Shown here one piece after another: positions 20,420-29,282 of a DNA stretch of 64,000 bases. The DNA is from Bradyrhizobium sp. Ash2021 (GTDB lineage Bacteria; Pseudomonadota; Alphaproteobacteria; Rhizobiales; Xanthobacteraceae), in the NCBI RefSeq assembly GCF_031202265.1, contig NZ_CP100604.1:1-64000 (forward strand), in the 5' to 3' direction. A model generated the notes under the pieces. The model was not told the origin of the DNA. It did not search any database and worked only from the letters and a program-made list of their open reading frames with translations. Every line of letters begins with the position of its first letter. Position 1 is the stretch's first letter. The position numbers and the translations under genes are program-made.

Positions 20420-21493
20420 TCAAGCCGCGGTCGCGTTCAGGCGGCGGTATTCGGTCGGCGTGACCCCCGTCGTCGCCTTGAACGCCCGGTTGAACGGACC
20501 CAGCGACTGGAACCCGGCATCCATCGCAATGGTGATAACGGGGACTTCGGCCTGGGTCGGGTCGGCCAGTGCTGCCTTGGCTTCCTCGATCCGGTGATTG
20601 TTGAGGAAGACGTTGAAGTTGCGGTAGCCGAGCCGCTGGTTGATCAGCCGCCGCAATCTGTATTCGGGTATTTTGAGCCGGCTCGCCAGCGTGCCAATGG
20701 TGACGTTGTCGTGGCGATAGATGCGCTCGTCGGCCATCAGCCGCATCAGCGCGTCGACCAGTTTTTGGTCGTTTGAATGCTCAAATGCGGCCGATGGATT
20801 CGGAACATCCGGCGCTGCGGCAATCTCGGCCGCGACCGGAAACAGATCGGCGCCGTCCACGCGCATCATCAACCAGGAAATCGTAGCCACGATGGCGGCC
20901 AAAACGGCTAAATTCACCGTGTTGGCGATGCCGGCCGCTTCGCCAGCTGACCACAACATCTGCAGAATGGCGTTGACGCCGCCGTACAGCGCGGCCGCGA
21001 CGATGATGAACGCCCGGATGCGGCGGCGGCCCTCGACCAGATCGGATGACCACGAAGCGATGGTCTGCACGACCGCAAGCGCAATAAAGCCGAGCGCCAG
21101 CAGGTTGATCGCAATGATGGATATCCGCAAATTGCCGCCGGGCGCCGGCGCGATCCACAGGCAATTGACGAAGCTGAACGCGGCCACCGCCGCCCAGACC
21201 AGCCCATGCCACGCGTGCAGTTTGAAGCCATCGTCGAACAGCGCGCGGGTGAACAGCCAGAACACCACGACATTGCCGGTCGACAGCGCGATCAACGGCG
21301 CATGCAAGTTAGACACCGGCGAGGTGGCGCCGATCGAATAGCTCACGGCGTGCGCCGCCGAGCCCAGCGCAAAGGCCGCGGCCAATCGCCCGGCAAGGAC
21401 GGTCCCGAAGCCGCGAAACAGCGACACCGCCAGCACCAGCAGCAGCGCCACGGTTCCGGCGCGCAGTGCGATATCGACAGTGGGAAGCAGCAT
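20420..21493 (-). CDS. Membrane-anchored AraC family transcriptional regulator
   Basis: A 357-residue regulator whose first ~220 residues are mostly hydrophobic, with about seven predicted membrane helices beginning LRAGTVALLLVLAVSLF. The C-terminal ~110 residues are an AraC-type double helix-turn-helix: NVTIGTLASRLKIPEYRLRR, then RNFNVFLNNHRIEEAKAAL, then VITIAMDAGFQSLGPFNRAF and TTGVTPTEYRRL. The layout implies that a membrane or periplasmic signal controls DNA binding from the membrane. Neighbours suggest the downstream serine hydrolase as a target, but no operator is recognised. Start ATG at 21493. Confidence 0.88.
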   Translation of the reverse strand: MLLPTVDIALRAGTVALLLVLAVSLFRGFGTVLAGRLAAAFALGSAAHAVSYSIGATSPVSNLHAPLIALSTGNVVVFWLFTRALFDDGFKLHAWHGLVWAAVAAFSFVNCLWIAPAPGGNLRISIIAINLLALGFIALAVVQTIASWSSDLVEGRRRIRAFIIVAAALYGGVNAILQMLWSAGEAAGIANTVNLAVLAAIVATISWLMMRVDGADLFPVAAEIAAAPDVPNPSAAFEHSNDQKLVDALMRLMADERIYRHDNVTIGTLASRLKIPEYRLRRLINQRLGYRNFNVFLNNHRIEEAKAALADPTQAEVPVITIAMDAGFQSLGPFNRAFKATTGVTPTEYRRLNATAA

Positions 21494-21534
21494 CGAGTGA
21501 ACCCGGTCCGCGCGGTTATCGGCGCATCATGGTT

Positions 21535-22137
21535 TTAGTGCAGATCGCCGGCCCGTTCAATTTTGGCGGACTGGCCTTTCCAGGTATTGCGGTGCGTCAC
21601 CCAGACGTCAGCGACATGGCCGAACAAATCGAACTCGCCATCCTTGCTGGCGCCGAGCCGACGCGCTACGCCCTGTGACGCGGTGTTTTCGCGATCGATA
21701 CAATGAATGATCCGGTCGATGTCGAAGGTCCCGAATGCCCAATCGATCGACGCCCGCGCCGCCTCCACCGCAAAACCCTTGCCGCGAAATTCCGTGGCGA
21801 TGCCCCAGCCGACCTCGAAGCCGGGCCAGCCCGGCGGAAACCACGGCCCGACCCTCCCGACAAATTTTCCGCTCGATTTTTCCTCGACCACGAACATGCC
21901 CACGCCGTGCAGCACCCAGTGCCCGGCCATGATGGCGGCATTGCGCCATCCGTTGAGCTCGCTTGTAACGGGCTTGCCGTCCACGGTAATGAACCGCGCG
22001 GTGCCGGGATCGGCCAGCATCGCCGTGTTGGGCGCGACGTCATCACCGCGCCATTGCCGCAGCAGCAAGCGCTCGGTCTCGATGACCGGACCGTTGGGCT
22101 GCAACAGCCTGGCACCCGGCTTCAATGGAGGAATCAT
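21535..22137 (-). CDS. GNAT family N-acetyltransferase (RimJ/RimL type)
   Basis: A 200-residue acetyltransferase using acetyl-CoA; substrate unknown. The pattern IETERLLLRQWRGDD at the start, FVGRVGPWFPPGWPGFEVGW, then IATEFRGKGFAVEAARASID with the acetyl-CoA-binding turn, and IDRENTASQGVARRLGA are typical of the RimJ/RimL subgroup that acetylates protein N-termini or small molecules. The ATG at 22137 has AGGAAA just upstream. A palindromic repeat lies between it and the pirin gene, which is divergent. Confidence 0.88.
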   Translation of the reverse strand: MIPPLKPGARLLQPNGPVIETERLLLRQWRGDDVAPNTAMLADPGTARFITVDGKPVTSELNGWRNAAIMAGHWVLHGVGMFVVEEKSSGKFVGRVGPWFPPGWPGFEVGWGIATEFRGKGFAVEAARASIDWAFGTFDIDRIIHCIDRENTASQGVARRLGASKDGEFDLFGHVADVWVTHRNTWKGQSAKIERAGDLH

Positions 22138-22190
22138 CGTTTCCTGCCTTTATTTTCTGCAACTATTCTTATGTGTATTTGCTTACCGCC

Positions 22191-22310
22191 GTCATTGCGA
22201 GGAGCGCAAGCGACGAAGCAATCCATTCTTTCCTTGCGCGGCTAGATGGATTGCTTCGCGGAGCCTGTCATCGGGCGCGCATTCGCGCGACCCGTTGGCT
22301 CGCAATGACG
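22191..22310. repeat. GTCATTGCGAG palindromic repeat, copy 1, with GGAGCC module
   Basis: Begins GTCATTGCGAGGAGCG and ends CTCGCAATGACG, its inverse. The centre holds AAGCAATCCATTC and ATGGATTGCTTCG as inner inverted arms. A further module at 22260-22300 adds a GC hairpin. Related copies lie at 29157-29275, 32857-33004, 34777-34860 and 52256-52339. No coding sequence is supported here. Confidence 0.88.
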
Positions 22311-22396
22311 TCGAGGTGTTCGTTGCAAGACCCACACACGGCTTTCGCGGGACGACGGATGGAGTATGATCGCGACAAAACCAAAGGAGTCTCCCC

Positions 22397-23314
22397 ATGA
22401 GCTGGCAACCCTCCAACGACCCCGTACTCGGCGATGCCAAATCCTGCGACGCGCTCGATCTCGTCATCGTGCCGCGCACCCGCGACCTCGGCGACGGATT
22501 TGAGGTCCGCCGCGCGCTGCCGCATGGCAAGCGGCAGATGGTCGGCCCCTTCATCTTCTTCGATCATTTCGGGCCGGTGCAGTTCATCGCCGGCAAGGGC
22601 ATGGACGTCCGCCCGCATCCGCATATTGGCCTCGCCACCGTCACCTATCTGTTCGACGGCAGCATCATGCACCGCGACAGCGAGGGCAACATCCAGGAAA
22701 TCCAGCCCGGCGCCATGAACCTGATGACCGCCGGCCGCGGCATCGCCCATTCCGAGCGCACGCCCGACGTGCAGCGCCGTGACGGCCAGAAGATGCTGGG
22801 CCTGCAAAGCTGGATCGCGCTGCCGGCAGGATCGGAGGAAGTCGCGCCGTCGTTTCAGCATTACGCGGCCGGCGATCTGCCGATGATCACGGAACGGGGC
22901 TTTACGGCGCGCGTGATCGCCGGCCAGTCGTTCGGCATATCCTCACCGGTTACGATGGTATCGCCGTGGTTCTATGCCGAGGTGAGCGCCGAACAGGGCA
23001 CCAGCGTGCCGCTCGATCCCGACCATGAAGAGCGCGCGATCTATCTGGTCGACGGCGAGGTCGAGATTGCGAACGAGCGCTATGAAGGCCCGCGCCTCTT
23101 GGTCTTCCGGCCCGGCGACCGCATCACGGTGAAGGCAATCAAGCCGGTCCGGATGATGTTCCTCGGCGGCGACGCGCTGGAAGGCCCGCGCCATATCTGG
23201 TGGAATTTCGTCTCCTCCAGCAAGGAACGTATCGAGCAGGCCAAACAGGACTGGAAAACCGGCCGTTTCGCCCATGTTCCCAACGAACATGAGTTCATTC
23301 CGCTGCCGGAGTAA
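22397..23314 (+). CDS. Pirin family protein
   Basis: Double-cupin protein of 305 residues. Bacterial pirins are metal-binding; some have quercetinase activity and some bind regulatory partners. The metal ligands expected in the N-terminal cupin are visible in RPHPHIGLATVTYLFDG and RGIAHSERTPD (His, His, His and Glu). The C-terminal cupin ends with RPGDRITVKAIKPVRMMFLGG and HIWWNFVSSSKERIEQAKQD, both family hallmarks. The ATG at 22397 follows AAAGGAG. It stands alone between a repeat and purC; no regulation is evident. Confidence 0.93.
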   Translation: MSWQPSNDPVLGDAKSCDALDLVIVPRTRDLGDGFEVRRALPHGKRQMVGPFIFFDHFGPVQFIAGKGMDVRPHPHIGLATVTYLFDGSIMHRDSEGNIQEIQPGAMNLMTAGRGIAHSERTPDVQRRDGQKMLGLQSWIALPAGSEEVAPSFQHYAAGDLPMITERGFTARVIAGQSFGISSPVTMVSPWFYAEVSAEQGTSVPLDPDHEERAIYLVDGEVEIANERYEGPRLLVFRPGDRITVKAIKPVRMMFLGGDALEGPRHIWWNFVSSSKERIEQAKQDWKTGRFAHVPNEHEFIPLPE

Positions 23315-23389
23315 GCTATCTCCTCCATTATCCCCTTCCCTGCGCTCGCGCCTCTCGCGCGAGCGCATCGCCTTTGAAAGCCTGACCGA

Positions 23390-24304
23390 ATGAATGCGAT
23401 GCTCGCCAGCGATTTGCCCTTGCCACGGATCGGCCGCGGCAAGGTCCGCGATATCTACGCCGTCGGCGACGATCGCGTGTTGCTGTTGACCACCGACCGC
23501 ATCAGCGCGTTCGACGTCGTGATGGCCGAGACCATCCCGATGAAGGGCGCGGTGCTGACCCAGATCAGCGCCTGGTGGTTCCGGCAACTCGAAAGCGTGG
23601 TGCCGCATCACATGATCAGCGCCGACGCTGACGAGATCATCGCGCAGGTGCCCGCACTGAAAGCCCATCGCGCCGATATCCTTGGGCGCGCGATGCTGTG
23701 CCGGCGCACAGAAGTGTTCCCGATCGAATGCGTGATCCGCGGTTATATTTCCGGCTCGGCGTGGAAGGAATACGCGCAACACGGCACGCTGGCCGGCGAG
23801 AAGCTGGCGCCGGGCCTCGTCGAAAGCGCCAAGCTCGAGCCCGCGATCTTCAGCCCGGCGACCAAGGCCGAAACCGGCCATGACGAGAACATTACGGTGG
23901 CGCGGGTGCGCGAGATCCTGGGCGACGAAGTCGCGCACACGCTGGAGAGCATGGCGCGCGCGGTCTATCATTTCGGCGAAAAGATCACCCGCGACCGCGG
24001 CATCATCATCGCCGATACCAAGTTCGAATTCGGCCGCGACGGCAGTGGCCGCATCATCCTCATCGACGAGGTGATGACCCCCGACAGTTCGCGGTTCTGG
24101 GCGGTCGACGTCTACAAGACCGGCCAGCCGCAGCCGAGTTTCGACAAGCAGCCGCTGCGCGATTATCTCGACGCCGAGCGCCGCGCCGGCCGCTGGAACG
24201 GCGACGCCCCGCCGCCACCGCTGCCGGCCAGCGTGGTGGAGGCGACCAGCAAGCGCTATCTCGAAGCGTATCGGCGGGTGACGGGCGCTGAACTCAAGGT
24301 CTGA
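23390..24304 (+). CDS. purC: SAICAR synthetase (phosphoribosylaminoimidazole-succinocarboxamide synthase)
   Basis: ATP-dependent ligase of purine synthesis joining CAIR and aspartate. The 304-residue protein shows [60 protein letters not shown] and [11 protein letters not shown], followed by [13 protein letters not shown]. Its length matches the longer (~300-residue) class rather than the ~240-residue class usually found beside purS and purQ. A second, shorter purC may therefore exist elsewhere in the genome. It is not in an operon with other purine genes here. Confidence 0.95.
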   Translation: MNAMLASDLPLPRIGRGKVRDIYAVGDDRVLLLTTDRISAFDVVMAETIPMKGAVLTQISAWWFRQLESVVPHHMISADADEIIAQVPALKAHRADILGRAMLCRRTEVFPIECVIRGYISGSAWKEYAQHGTLAGEKLAPGLVESAKLEPAIFSPATKAETGHDENITVARVREILGDEVAHTLESMARAVYHFGEKITRDRGIIIADTKFEFGRDGSGRIILIDEVMTPDSSRFWAVDVYKTGQPQPSFDKQPLRDYLDAERRAGRWNGDAPPPPLPASVVEATSKRYLEAYRRVTGAELKV

Positions 24305-24416
24305 CGCCAGCGCAATCGATGCGCTCTCATCGGAGTTCCTATCCAGCGTGCGATCACATCCAAAAAACAGGCAATCTAGCTGAATATCCATTCAAGAAAG
24401 TTCCGATGTAGTTCCA

Positions 24417-24441
24417 GGAACGTGGCGATTGCTCACACGTT
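24417..24441 (+). promoter_or_regulatory. EcfG-type general stress promoter
   Basis: GGAAC at 24417-24421, a 16-base spacer, and CGTT at 24438-24441 fit the established alphaproteobacterial EcfG consensus (GGAAC, 16-17 bases, CGTT). It lies about 35 bases before the ATG of the small secreted protein, the right distance for its promoter. No other match was noticed in the gaps I checked. Confidence 0.75.
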
Positions 24442-24474
24442 TTCTCCCTGCGCAACAACGAAAGGAGAAGCGAT

Positions 24475-24726
24475 ATGAAGAAGCTTTCTTGCGTTCTGGC
24501 CACGTTAGCGACCATCGCAGTTGCGGCGCCTACCGTCGCGAGCGCGCAGGGTTTCAGCTTCCGCGTCGGCAGCGACCGAGACTATTACTATCGCGACCGT
24601 GATGACTACTATCGCGGCCCTCGCGTTGGGTTCTACGAACATGATCGCGGTTGGCATCGCGGCTGGTACAACCATGATGGCGACCGAACGATAATCATCA
24701 AACGTCACCGTCATTGGGACGACTAA
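24475..24726 (+). CDS. Small secreted Tyr/Arg/Asp-rich protein
   Basis: An 83-residue exported protein of unknown function. A clear signal peptide (LSCVLATLATIAVAAPTVASAQG, cleavage likely after ASA) precedes a mature part of about 58 residues rich in Tyr, Arg, Asp, His and Gly, with repeats of RDRDDYYRG type and a C-terminal IIIKRHRHWDD. AAAGGAGAAG is an excellent ribosome-binding site. An EcfG promoter sits upstream and a strong intrinsic terminator directly downstream, so it is a single-gene stress-regulated transcript. Similar small YXRD-rich exported proteins are common in rhizobia. A role in envelope stress or metal binding is only a guess. Confidence 0.8.
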   Translation: MKKLSCVLATLATIAVAAPTVASAQGFSFRVGSDRDYYYRDRDDYYRGPRVGFYEHDRGWHRGWYNHDGDRTIIIKRHRHWDD

Positions 24727-24732
24727 TGAAGG

Positions 24733-24760
24733 ATGGCCCCCTTAACGGGGCCATTTTTTT
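24733..24760 (+). terminator. Intrinsic terminator of the small secreted protein gene
   Basis: ATGGCCCC and GGGGCCAT form an 8-base-pair stem with a six-base loop, followed by a run of seven T. This is a textbook rho-independent terminator, seven bases after the stop codon. Confidence 0.9.
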
Positions 24761-24905
24761 GAGTGCCGGGCCGAGGACGCATCTCGCCGGAAATTCCGGG
24801 GCTGATCTTGTCGATGGTATTGAATAACAGGGAACGCTAGGCTTGCCTCTTAGGCGGTTGTCCGTCTGACGATCCCGGACAATCAAGAAATGGAGGACGC
24901 CTGAC

Positions 24906-25712
24906 ATGACCGAGACCGATGCCGTACTCGTCGAACGCGATGGGCCGGTGACCATCGTTTCCATCAACCGTCCGCATTGCCGCAACGCCGTCGACGGCGC
25001 CACCGCACGAAAGCTGTACGATATTTTTCGCGCATTCGATGCCGACGAAGCAGCCTCGGTGGCGGTGTTCACCGGCACCGGCGGCTATTTCTGCGCCGGC
25101 GCCGACCTCAAGGCCGTGGCGTCGGGCGATCCCAACAAAAAGCGCGAGGTCGGTGGCCACGATTCGATCGCGCCGATGGGGCCGAGCCGGCTGCGGCTGT
25201 CGAAACCCGTGATCGCAGCGGTCGAAGGTTTTGCGGTCGCCGGCGGCATGGAGCTCGCGCTGTGGACGGACATGCGGGTGGTCGCAGAGGACGCCACTTT
25301 CGGCATCTTCTGCCGCCGCTTTGGCGTGCCCCTGATCGATCTCGGCACCATCCGGCTGCCGCGGCTGATCGGCCATTCGCAGGCGATCGACCTGATCCTG
25401 ACCGGGCGCCCGGTCGGCGGCACGGAAGCCTTGCGCATGGGCCTTGCCAATCGCCTGGTGCCGAAAGGCGAAACCCGGGCGCATGCGATCGCGTTGGCCA
25501 AGGAGATCGCGCGCTTCCCGCAGACCTGCCTGCGCGCGGACCGGCTGTCGGCGCTGCGGCAATGGGACCTCGAAGAGGAAGAGGCGATTGCCAATGAGAT
25601 GCGCGGCGGCCTCAAGGTCATCGCCTCAGGCGAGACGCTGTCCGGCGCGACGCGATTTGCGTCCGGCGTTGGCCGGCACGGCGCGTTCGGCGGCGACGCA
25701 GGGAATGGTTGA
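24906..25712 (+). CDS. Crotonase (enoyl-CoA hydratase/isomerase) family protein
   Basis: CoA-dependent enzyme of the crotonase fold, 268 residues. The oxyanion-hole and active-site regions are visible: NRPHCRNAVDGATARKLYDI, FCAGADLKAVASG, and KPVIAAVEGFAVAGGMELAL. The C-terminal part has VGGTEALRMGLANRLVPKG. Sequence alone does not separate hydratase, isomerase or dehydrating members. It reads in the same direction as the SulP transporter, with a 105-base gap. Start ATG 24906 follows GGAGGACGC. Confidence 0.9.
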   Translation: MTETDAVLVERDGPVTIVSINRPHCRNAVDGATARKLYDIFRAFDADEAASVAVFTGTGGYFCAGADLKAVASGDPNKKREVGGHDSIAPMGPSRLRLSKPVIAAVEGFAVAGGMELALWTDMRVVAEDATFGIFCRRFGVPLIDLGTIRLPRLIGHSQAIDLILTGRPVGGTEALRMGLANRLVPKGETRAHAIALAKEIARFPQTCLRADRLSALRQWDLEEEEAIANEMRGGLKVIASGETLSGATRFASGVGRHGAFGGDAGNG

Positions 25713-25817
25713 CGGAGCATTTGCGCTGACGCGACCCGGCGAGTTCTGTTGTCATAAAAATCTTGTTGGCGTCCTGCTCTGCTGTCGTCTAGGACTGACG
25801 GCGGAAGCAAGGGGCAA

Positions 25818-28016
25818 ATGGTCAGTCGATTTGTTAATTTCGGTCCGCGGGCGCGCCGTGCATTTAGTGATGTTCTCGGCGGCAGCGCTGCCAGCGTTCT
25901 GAGCATTACGTTCGGCCTTTCCTACGCGCTGCTGATCTTCGCCGGGCCGCTGGCGCCCTATCTGTCCTATGGTGTCGCCGCCACGTTCATTACGTCGGCT
26001 GTGCTGGCCGCCGTGCTCGCGCTCGGCAGTTCCCTGCCCTTTGCGATTGCAGGTCCCGACAGCTCCACGGCGGCAATCACCGGCATATTGGCCGCTTCGC
26101 TGGTTGAGCGCATGGCTGCGACCGACCCCACAGCGCCGCTGCTCGCGCCTACCCTGATCACGCTCGGCTTTTCGACGATCGTAACCGGCATCGTGCTGTG
26201 CGGTTTCGGCGTGACGCGGATGGGCCGGGCCATCCGCTATGTCCCCTATCCCGTCGTCGGCGGATTTCTCGGCGCGACCGGGCTGCTGATCGTTCTGGGC
26301 GCGATCCGGGTGATCACCGGTCACCGGCTGCAATTCAGAACGCTCGACCGGTTCGCCAACGTCACCACGCTGTCCGAATTGTGCGCCGCCTGCGCCATGG
26401 CGCTGATCCTGAATTTGACCTGGCGTCGCTCCCGCCGTTCGTTGGGGTTGCCGGTCATTCTGATCGGCGGCGTGATCGCCGCGCATCTTGCGTTCTGGAT
26501 CTTCGGCATCTCGCCTGAAGAGGCGCAAGCGTCGGGCTGGACCTTTCAGCCGCCACCACCGACCCACTTCATGCTGCCGTGGAACGCCAGCGAACTCCGC
26601 CACTATCCCTGGTACGCCCTGCCGGACCTGCTCGGCAATTTGGTTGCCGTCGTCTTCGTCACCGCTTCAAGCACGCTTTTCAACACCACCGGCATCGAAG
26701 TCGCCGTCCATCGCGAGGCCGATCTGGAGCGGGAACTGAACGTCACCGGCCTCGCCAATATCCTGGCCGGCGCATTGGCGGGCTATCCCGGCTGCATTTC
26801 GATCAGCCGCTCGATTCTCAATCTCGGCAGCGGCGGCACCGGCCGCCTCTCCGGCCTCACCGCCGCAGCCATTTCCGCGCTGATGCTGGCTGTCGCGCCC
26901 GAGCTGCTCGGCTATATGCCGAAATTCGTTCTCGGCGGCCTCCTGATCTATCTGGGAACAGACCAGCTGCACAAATGGATCGTCGAGTCGCGGAAACGGC
27001 TCTCGAAGACCGAATATGTGTCGCTGCTGGCGATCATCGTCATCATCGTGGGGTGGGGCTTCGTCCCCGGCGTGCTGATCGGCGTCGTGATCGGCTGCGC
27101 GACCTTCGCGCTGAGCGCGGCGCGGATCGAATCGATCAAATACAGCTTTGACGGTTCGGAATACCGCAGCTCGCTGGATCGCTCGCGCGGCGATCAGGAG
27201 GTACTGCTGGCCCATGGCGGCAAGATCCAGGGCCTGAACCTGCAGAGCTATCTGTTCTTCGGTTCGGCCAACCGGCTCTATCAACACGTCAAGGCGCTGT
27301 TGCAGCGCTGTCCCGAATGCCGCTATCTCATCTTCGACTTCAAGCTCGTCACCGGCATCGATTCATCGGCCGCCTACAGTTTTGCGCAGATCAAGCGCAG
27401 CGCGCACGACCTCGGTGTCAAGCTGGTGCTGGTGCATCTTTCCGCCGCGGCCGAGAAAGTCCTGCGGTCGAGCGAGTTCATCTCGAGCGAGGTGAGTGTC
27501 ATTCCCGAACTGGATCATGCCCTGGAATGGTGCGAGAACGAGCTCATTACCCAACATCAGGGGCTGGAACAGGAGGAAGCCAGCCTGCGCGACTGGTTCG
27601 CCCAGATTCTCGGCGACGAATATGACGCTGACGAACTGGTCCGCCGCTGCCATCGCATCGAGGTCGAGGCCGGTGAAATCATCGTTCGCGCCGGCGATGC
27701 CGCCGATTCCATGCACTTCATCCTGGACGGCCGCGTCGGCATCATGGTTCCGGCGGATGAGGCCCGCACCACGCGGGTGCGAAGCCTCGGCCGCTACACC
27801 ACGATCGGCGAAATGGGCCTCGTCTCGCAGGCGCCGCGCAGCGCCACGATCCAGGCCGAAGTCGCGAGCGTGCTCTACGTGCTGAACACCCATCAGTTCG
27901 AGGCGATCAAGGCCGCCGCCCCCGAACTCAGCCACAAGCTGCTGACCTATTTCGTCTCGGTCATGGCCGAGCGACTGACCTTCGCCAACCGCACCATCGC
28001 GGTGCTGCGGCGATAG
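25818..28016 (+). CDS. SulP-type anion transporter with STAS and cyclic-nucleotide-binding domains
   Basis: Inner-membrane anion carrier of the SLC26/SulP family, 732 residues. The membrane domain (about residues 15-450) includes GPLAPYLSYGVAATFITSAV, FAIAGPDSSTAAITGILAA and TGLANILAGALAGYPGCISI. A STAS domain spans about 460-565 and carries LVTGIDSSAAYSFAQI. A cNMP-binding domain spans about 607-725, with IIVRAGDAADSMHFILDGRVG and IGEMGLVSQAPRSATIQAEV. The combination suggests transport gated by a nucleotide or phosphorylation. Substrate could be sulfate, bicarbonate or a dicarboxylate. The ATG follows AAGGGGCAA. Confidence 0.9.
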   Translation: MVSRFVNFGPRARRAFSDVLGGSAASVLSITFGLSYALLIFAGPLAPYLSYGVAATFITSAVLAAVLALGSSLPFAIAGPDSSTAAITGILAASLVERMAATDPTAPLLAPTLITLGFSTIVTGIVLCGFGVTRMGRAIRYVPYPVVGGFLGATGLLIVLGAIRVITGHRLQFRTLDRFANVTTLSELCAACAMALILNLTWRRSRRSLGLPVILIGGVIAAHLAFWIFGISPEEAQASGWTFQPPPPTHFMLPWNASELRHYPWYALPDLLGNLVAVVFVTASSTLFNTTGIEVAVHREADLERELNVTGLANILAGALAGYPGCISISRSILNLGSGGTGRLSGLTAAAISALMLAVAPELLGYMPKFVLGGLLIYLGTDQLHKWIVESRKRLSKTEYVSLLAIIVIIVGWGFVPGVLIGVVIGCATFALSAARIESIKYSFDGSEYRSSLDRSRGDQEVLLAHGGKIQGLNLQSYLFFGSANRLYQHVKALLQRCPECRYLIFDFKLVTGIDSSAAYSFAQIKRSAHDLGVKLVLVHLSAAAEKVLRSSEFISSEVSVIPELDHALEWCENELITQHQGLEQEEASLRDWFAQILGDEYDADELVRRCHRIEVEAGEIIVRAGDAADSMHFILDGRVGIMVPADEARTTRVRSLGRYTTIGEMGLVSQAPRSATIQAEVASVLYVLNTHQFEAIKAAAPELSHKLLTYFVSVMAERLTFANRTIAVLRR

Positions 28017-28073
28017 GGCTTTGTATTTCGACCGCTGGCGTGCTGAGGTACCGCGTCCACCAGGGTCGAGAAC

Positions 28074-29153
28074 ATGACGGCACACAATTCGACGGCTGAC
28101 GCCAGGGCTTTTATGATCAAGGCTTTTACAATCAAGACCTTTGAGATCGAGAATTTTCGCCTGCAGAGCGGCACGGTCATGCCGGCCGTGACGATCGCCT
28201 ACAAGACGCTCGGCCAGCTATCACCGCAGCGCGACAACGCGGTGCTGGTCACGCATGGCAACACCAGCGGCCCGCAGATGATCGATCCCGGCGGATCGAC
28301 CGGCGAGGGCAGCTGGAACGAACTCGTCGGTCCCGGCAAGGCGGTCGATACCGACCGTTTCTTCGTCATCTGTCCGAACATGCTGGGGTCGTCCTACGGA
28401 TCGACCAATGCGGCGAGCATCGATCCCAAGACGGGCACGCGGTACGGACCTCGATTTCCCGATATCACCGTCGGCGACATCGTCGCCACCCAGCGTCTGC
28501 TGGTCGATGACCTCGGCATCGAGAAATTGGTTGCGATCGTTGGCCCCTCCTATGGCGGATTCCAGGGCTTTCAATGGGCGGTCGACTATCCCGGCATGAT
28601 GCGCGGGATCGCCGCCATCGTCACCGCGCCATTGGTGCCGCGCGAGCGCGCCGAGGGCAATATGGCGCGCCTGCTCGCAACCCTGTCGCAGGATCCGAAC
28701 TGGAACGGCGGCGACTATTACGATCATGGCGGGGTGCTGGAGAGCATGATCCAGATCCGCTCCGCGACGCTGAAGACCTATGGCATCGAGACCCGGCTGC
28801 GCACCACGATATCCGACCCCGAACAGATCGAAGCGGCGGTCCGCGCGGAAGCAGAGCGATGGGCTGAAAGCTTCGATGCCAATTCGTTGATCACCCTGGC
28901 CAGGGCGCTGCGCGGCTTCGACGTCACGGCGCAACTCGGCAAGATCAAATCGAAGGTCCTCTATGTCCTGTCCCGGACCGACAAACTGTTTCCTCCGGAA
29001 CTCGCGGCTTCCGTGATGCCGGCACTGAAGGCCGCCGGCGTCGATGCCGACTATTTCCTGCTCGACAGCGAGTACGGCCATTCGGCATCCGGCCTCGACG
29101 CCCACAAATGGGCGCCGCGGCTGCGAGAGTTCATGGAGAGCCTGCAAATGTAG
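28074..29153 (+). CDS. Alpha/beta hydrolase of the homoserine O-acetyltransferase (MetX) fold
   Basis: A 359-residue alpha/beta hydrolase related to MetX. The catalytic set appears complete: nucleophile Ser159 in VGPSYGGFQGFQW, Asp303 in LSRTDKLFPPEL, and His336 in DSEYGHSASGLD. The family block LVTHGNTSG and PNMLGSSYGSTNAASIDP are present. MetX enzymes usually read GGSMGGMQ around the nucleophile, so this one probably acts on a different acyl acceptor. The first ATG at 28074 is given; an ATG at codon 14 (MIKAFTIKTFEIENFRL) is also possible. Adjacent genes do not form a methionine operon. Confidence 0.82.
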   Translation: MTAHNSTADARAFMIKAFTIKTFEIENFRLQSGTVMPAVTIAYKTLGQLSPQRDNAVLVTHGNTSGPQMIDPGGSTGEGSWNELVGPGKAVDTDRFFVICPNMLGSSYGSTNAASIDPKTGTRYGPRFPDITVGDIVATQRLLVDDLGIEKLVAIVGPSYGGFQGFQWAVDYPGMMRGIAAIVTAPLVPRERAEGNMARLLATLSQDPNWNGGDYYDHGGVLESMIQIRSATLKTYGIETRLRTTISDPEQIEAAVRAEAERWAESFDANSLITLARALRGFDVTAQLGKIKSKVLYVLSRTDKLFPPELAASVMPALKAAGVDADYFLLDSEYGHSASGLDAHKWAPRLREFMESLQM

Positions 29154-29156
29154 CCC

Positions 29157-29275
29157 GTCATTGCGAGGAGCCCACGGGTCGCGCGAGTGCGCGCCCGATG
29201 CCAGGCTCCGCGACGAAGCAATCCATTCTTTCTTGCCGCCGCAAGATGGATTGCTTCGCTTCGCTCGCAATGACG
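29157..29275. repeat. GTCATTGCGAG palindromic repeat, copy 2, with GGAGCC module
   Basis: Fills the 129-base gap between the convergent MetX-like gene and the succinate-semialdehyde dehydrogenase gene. It has the same outer and inner inverted arms as the copy at 22191, with the GC-hairpin module at 29169-29209 in the opposite orientation. It may also serve as terminator for both genes. Confidence 0.88.
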
Positions 29276-29282
29276 GCTAAGC

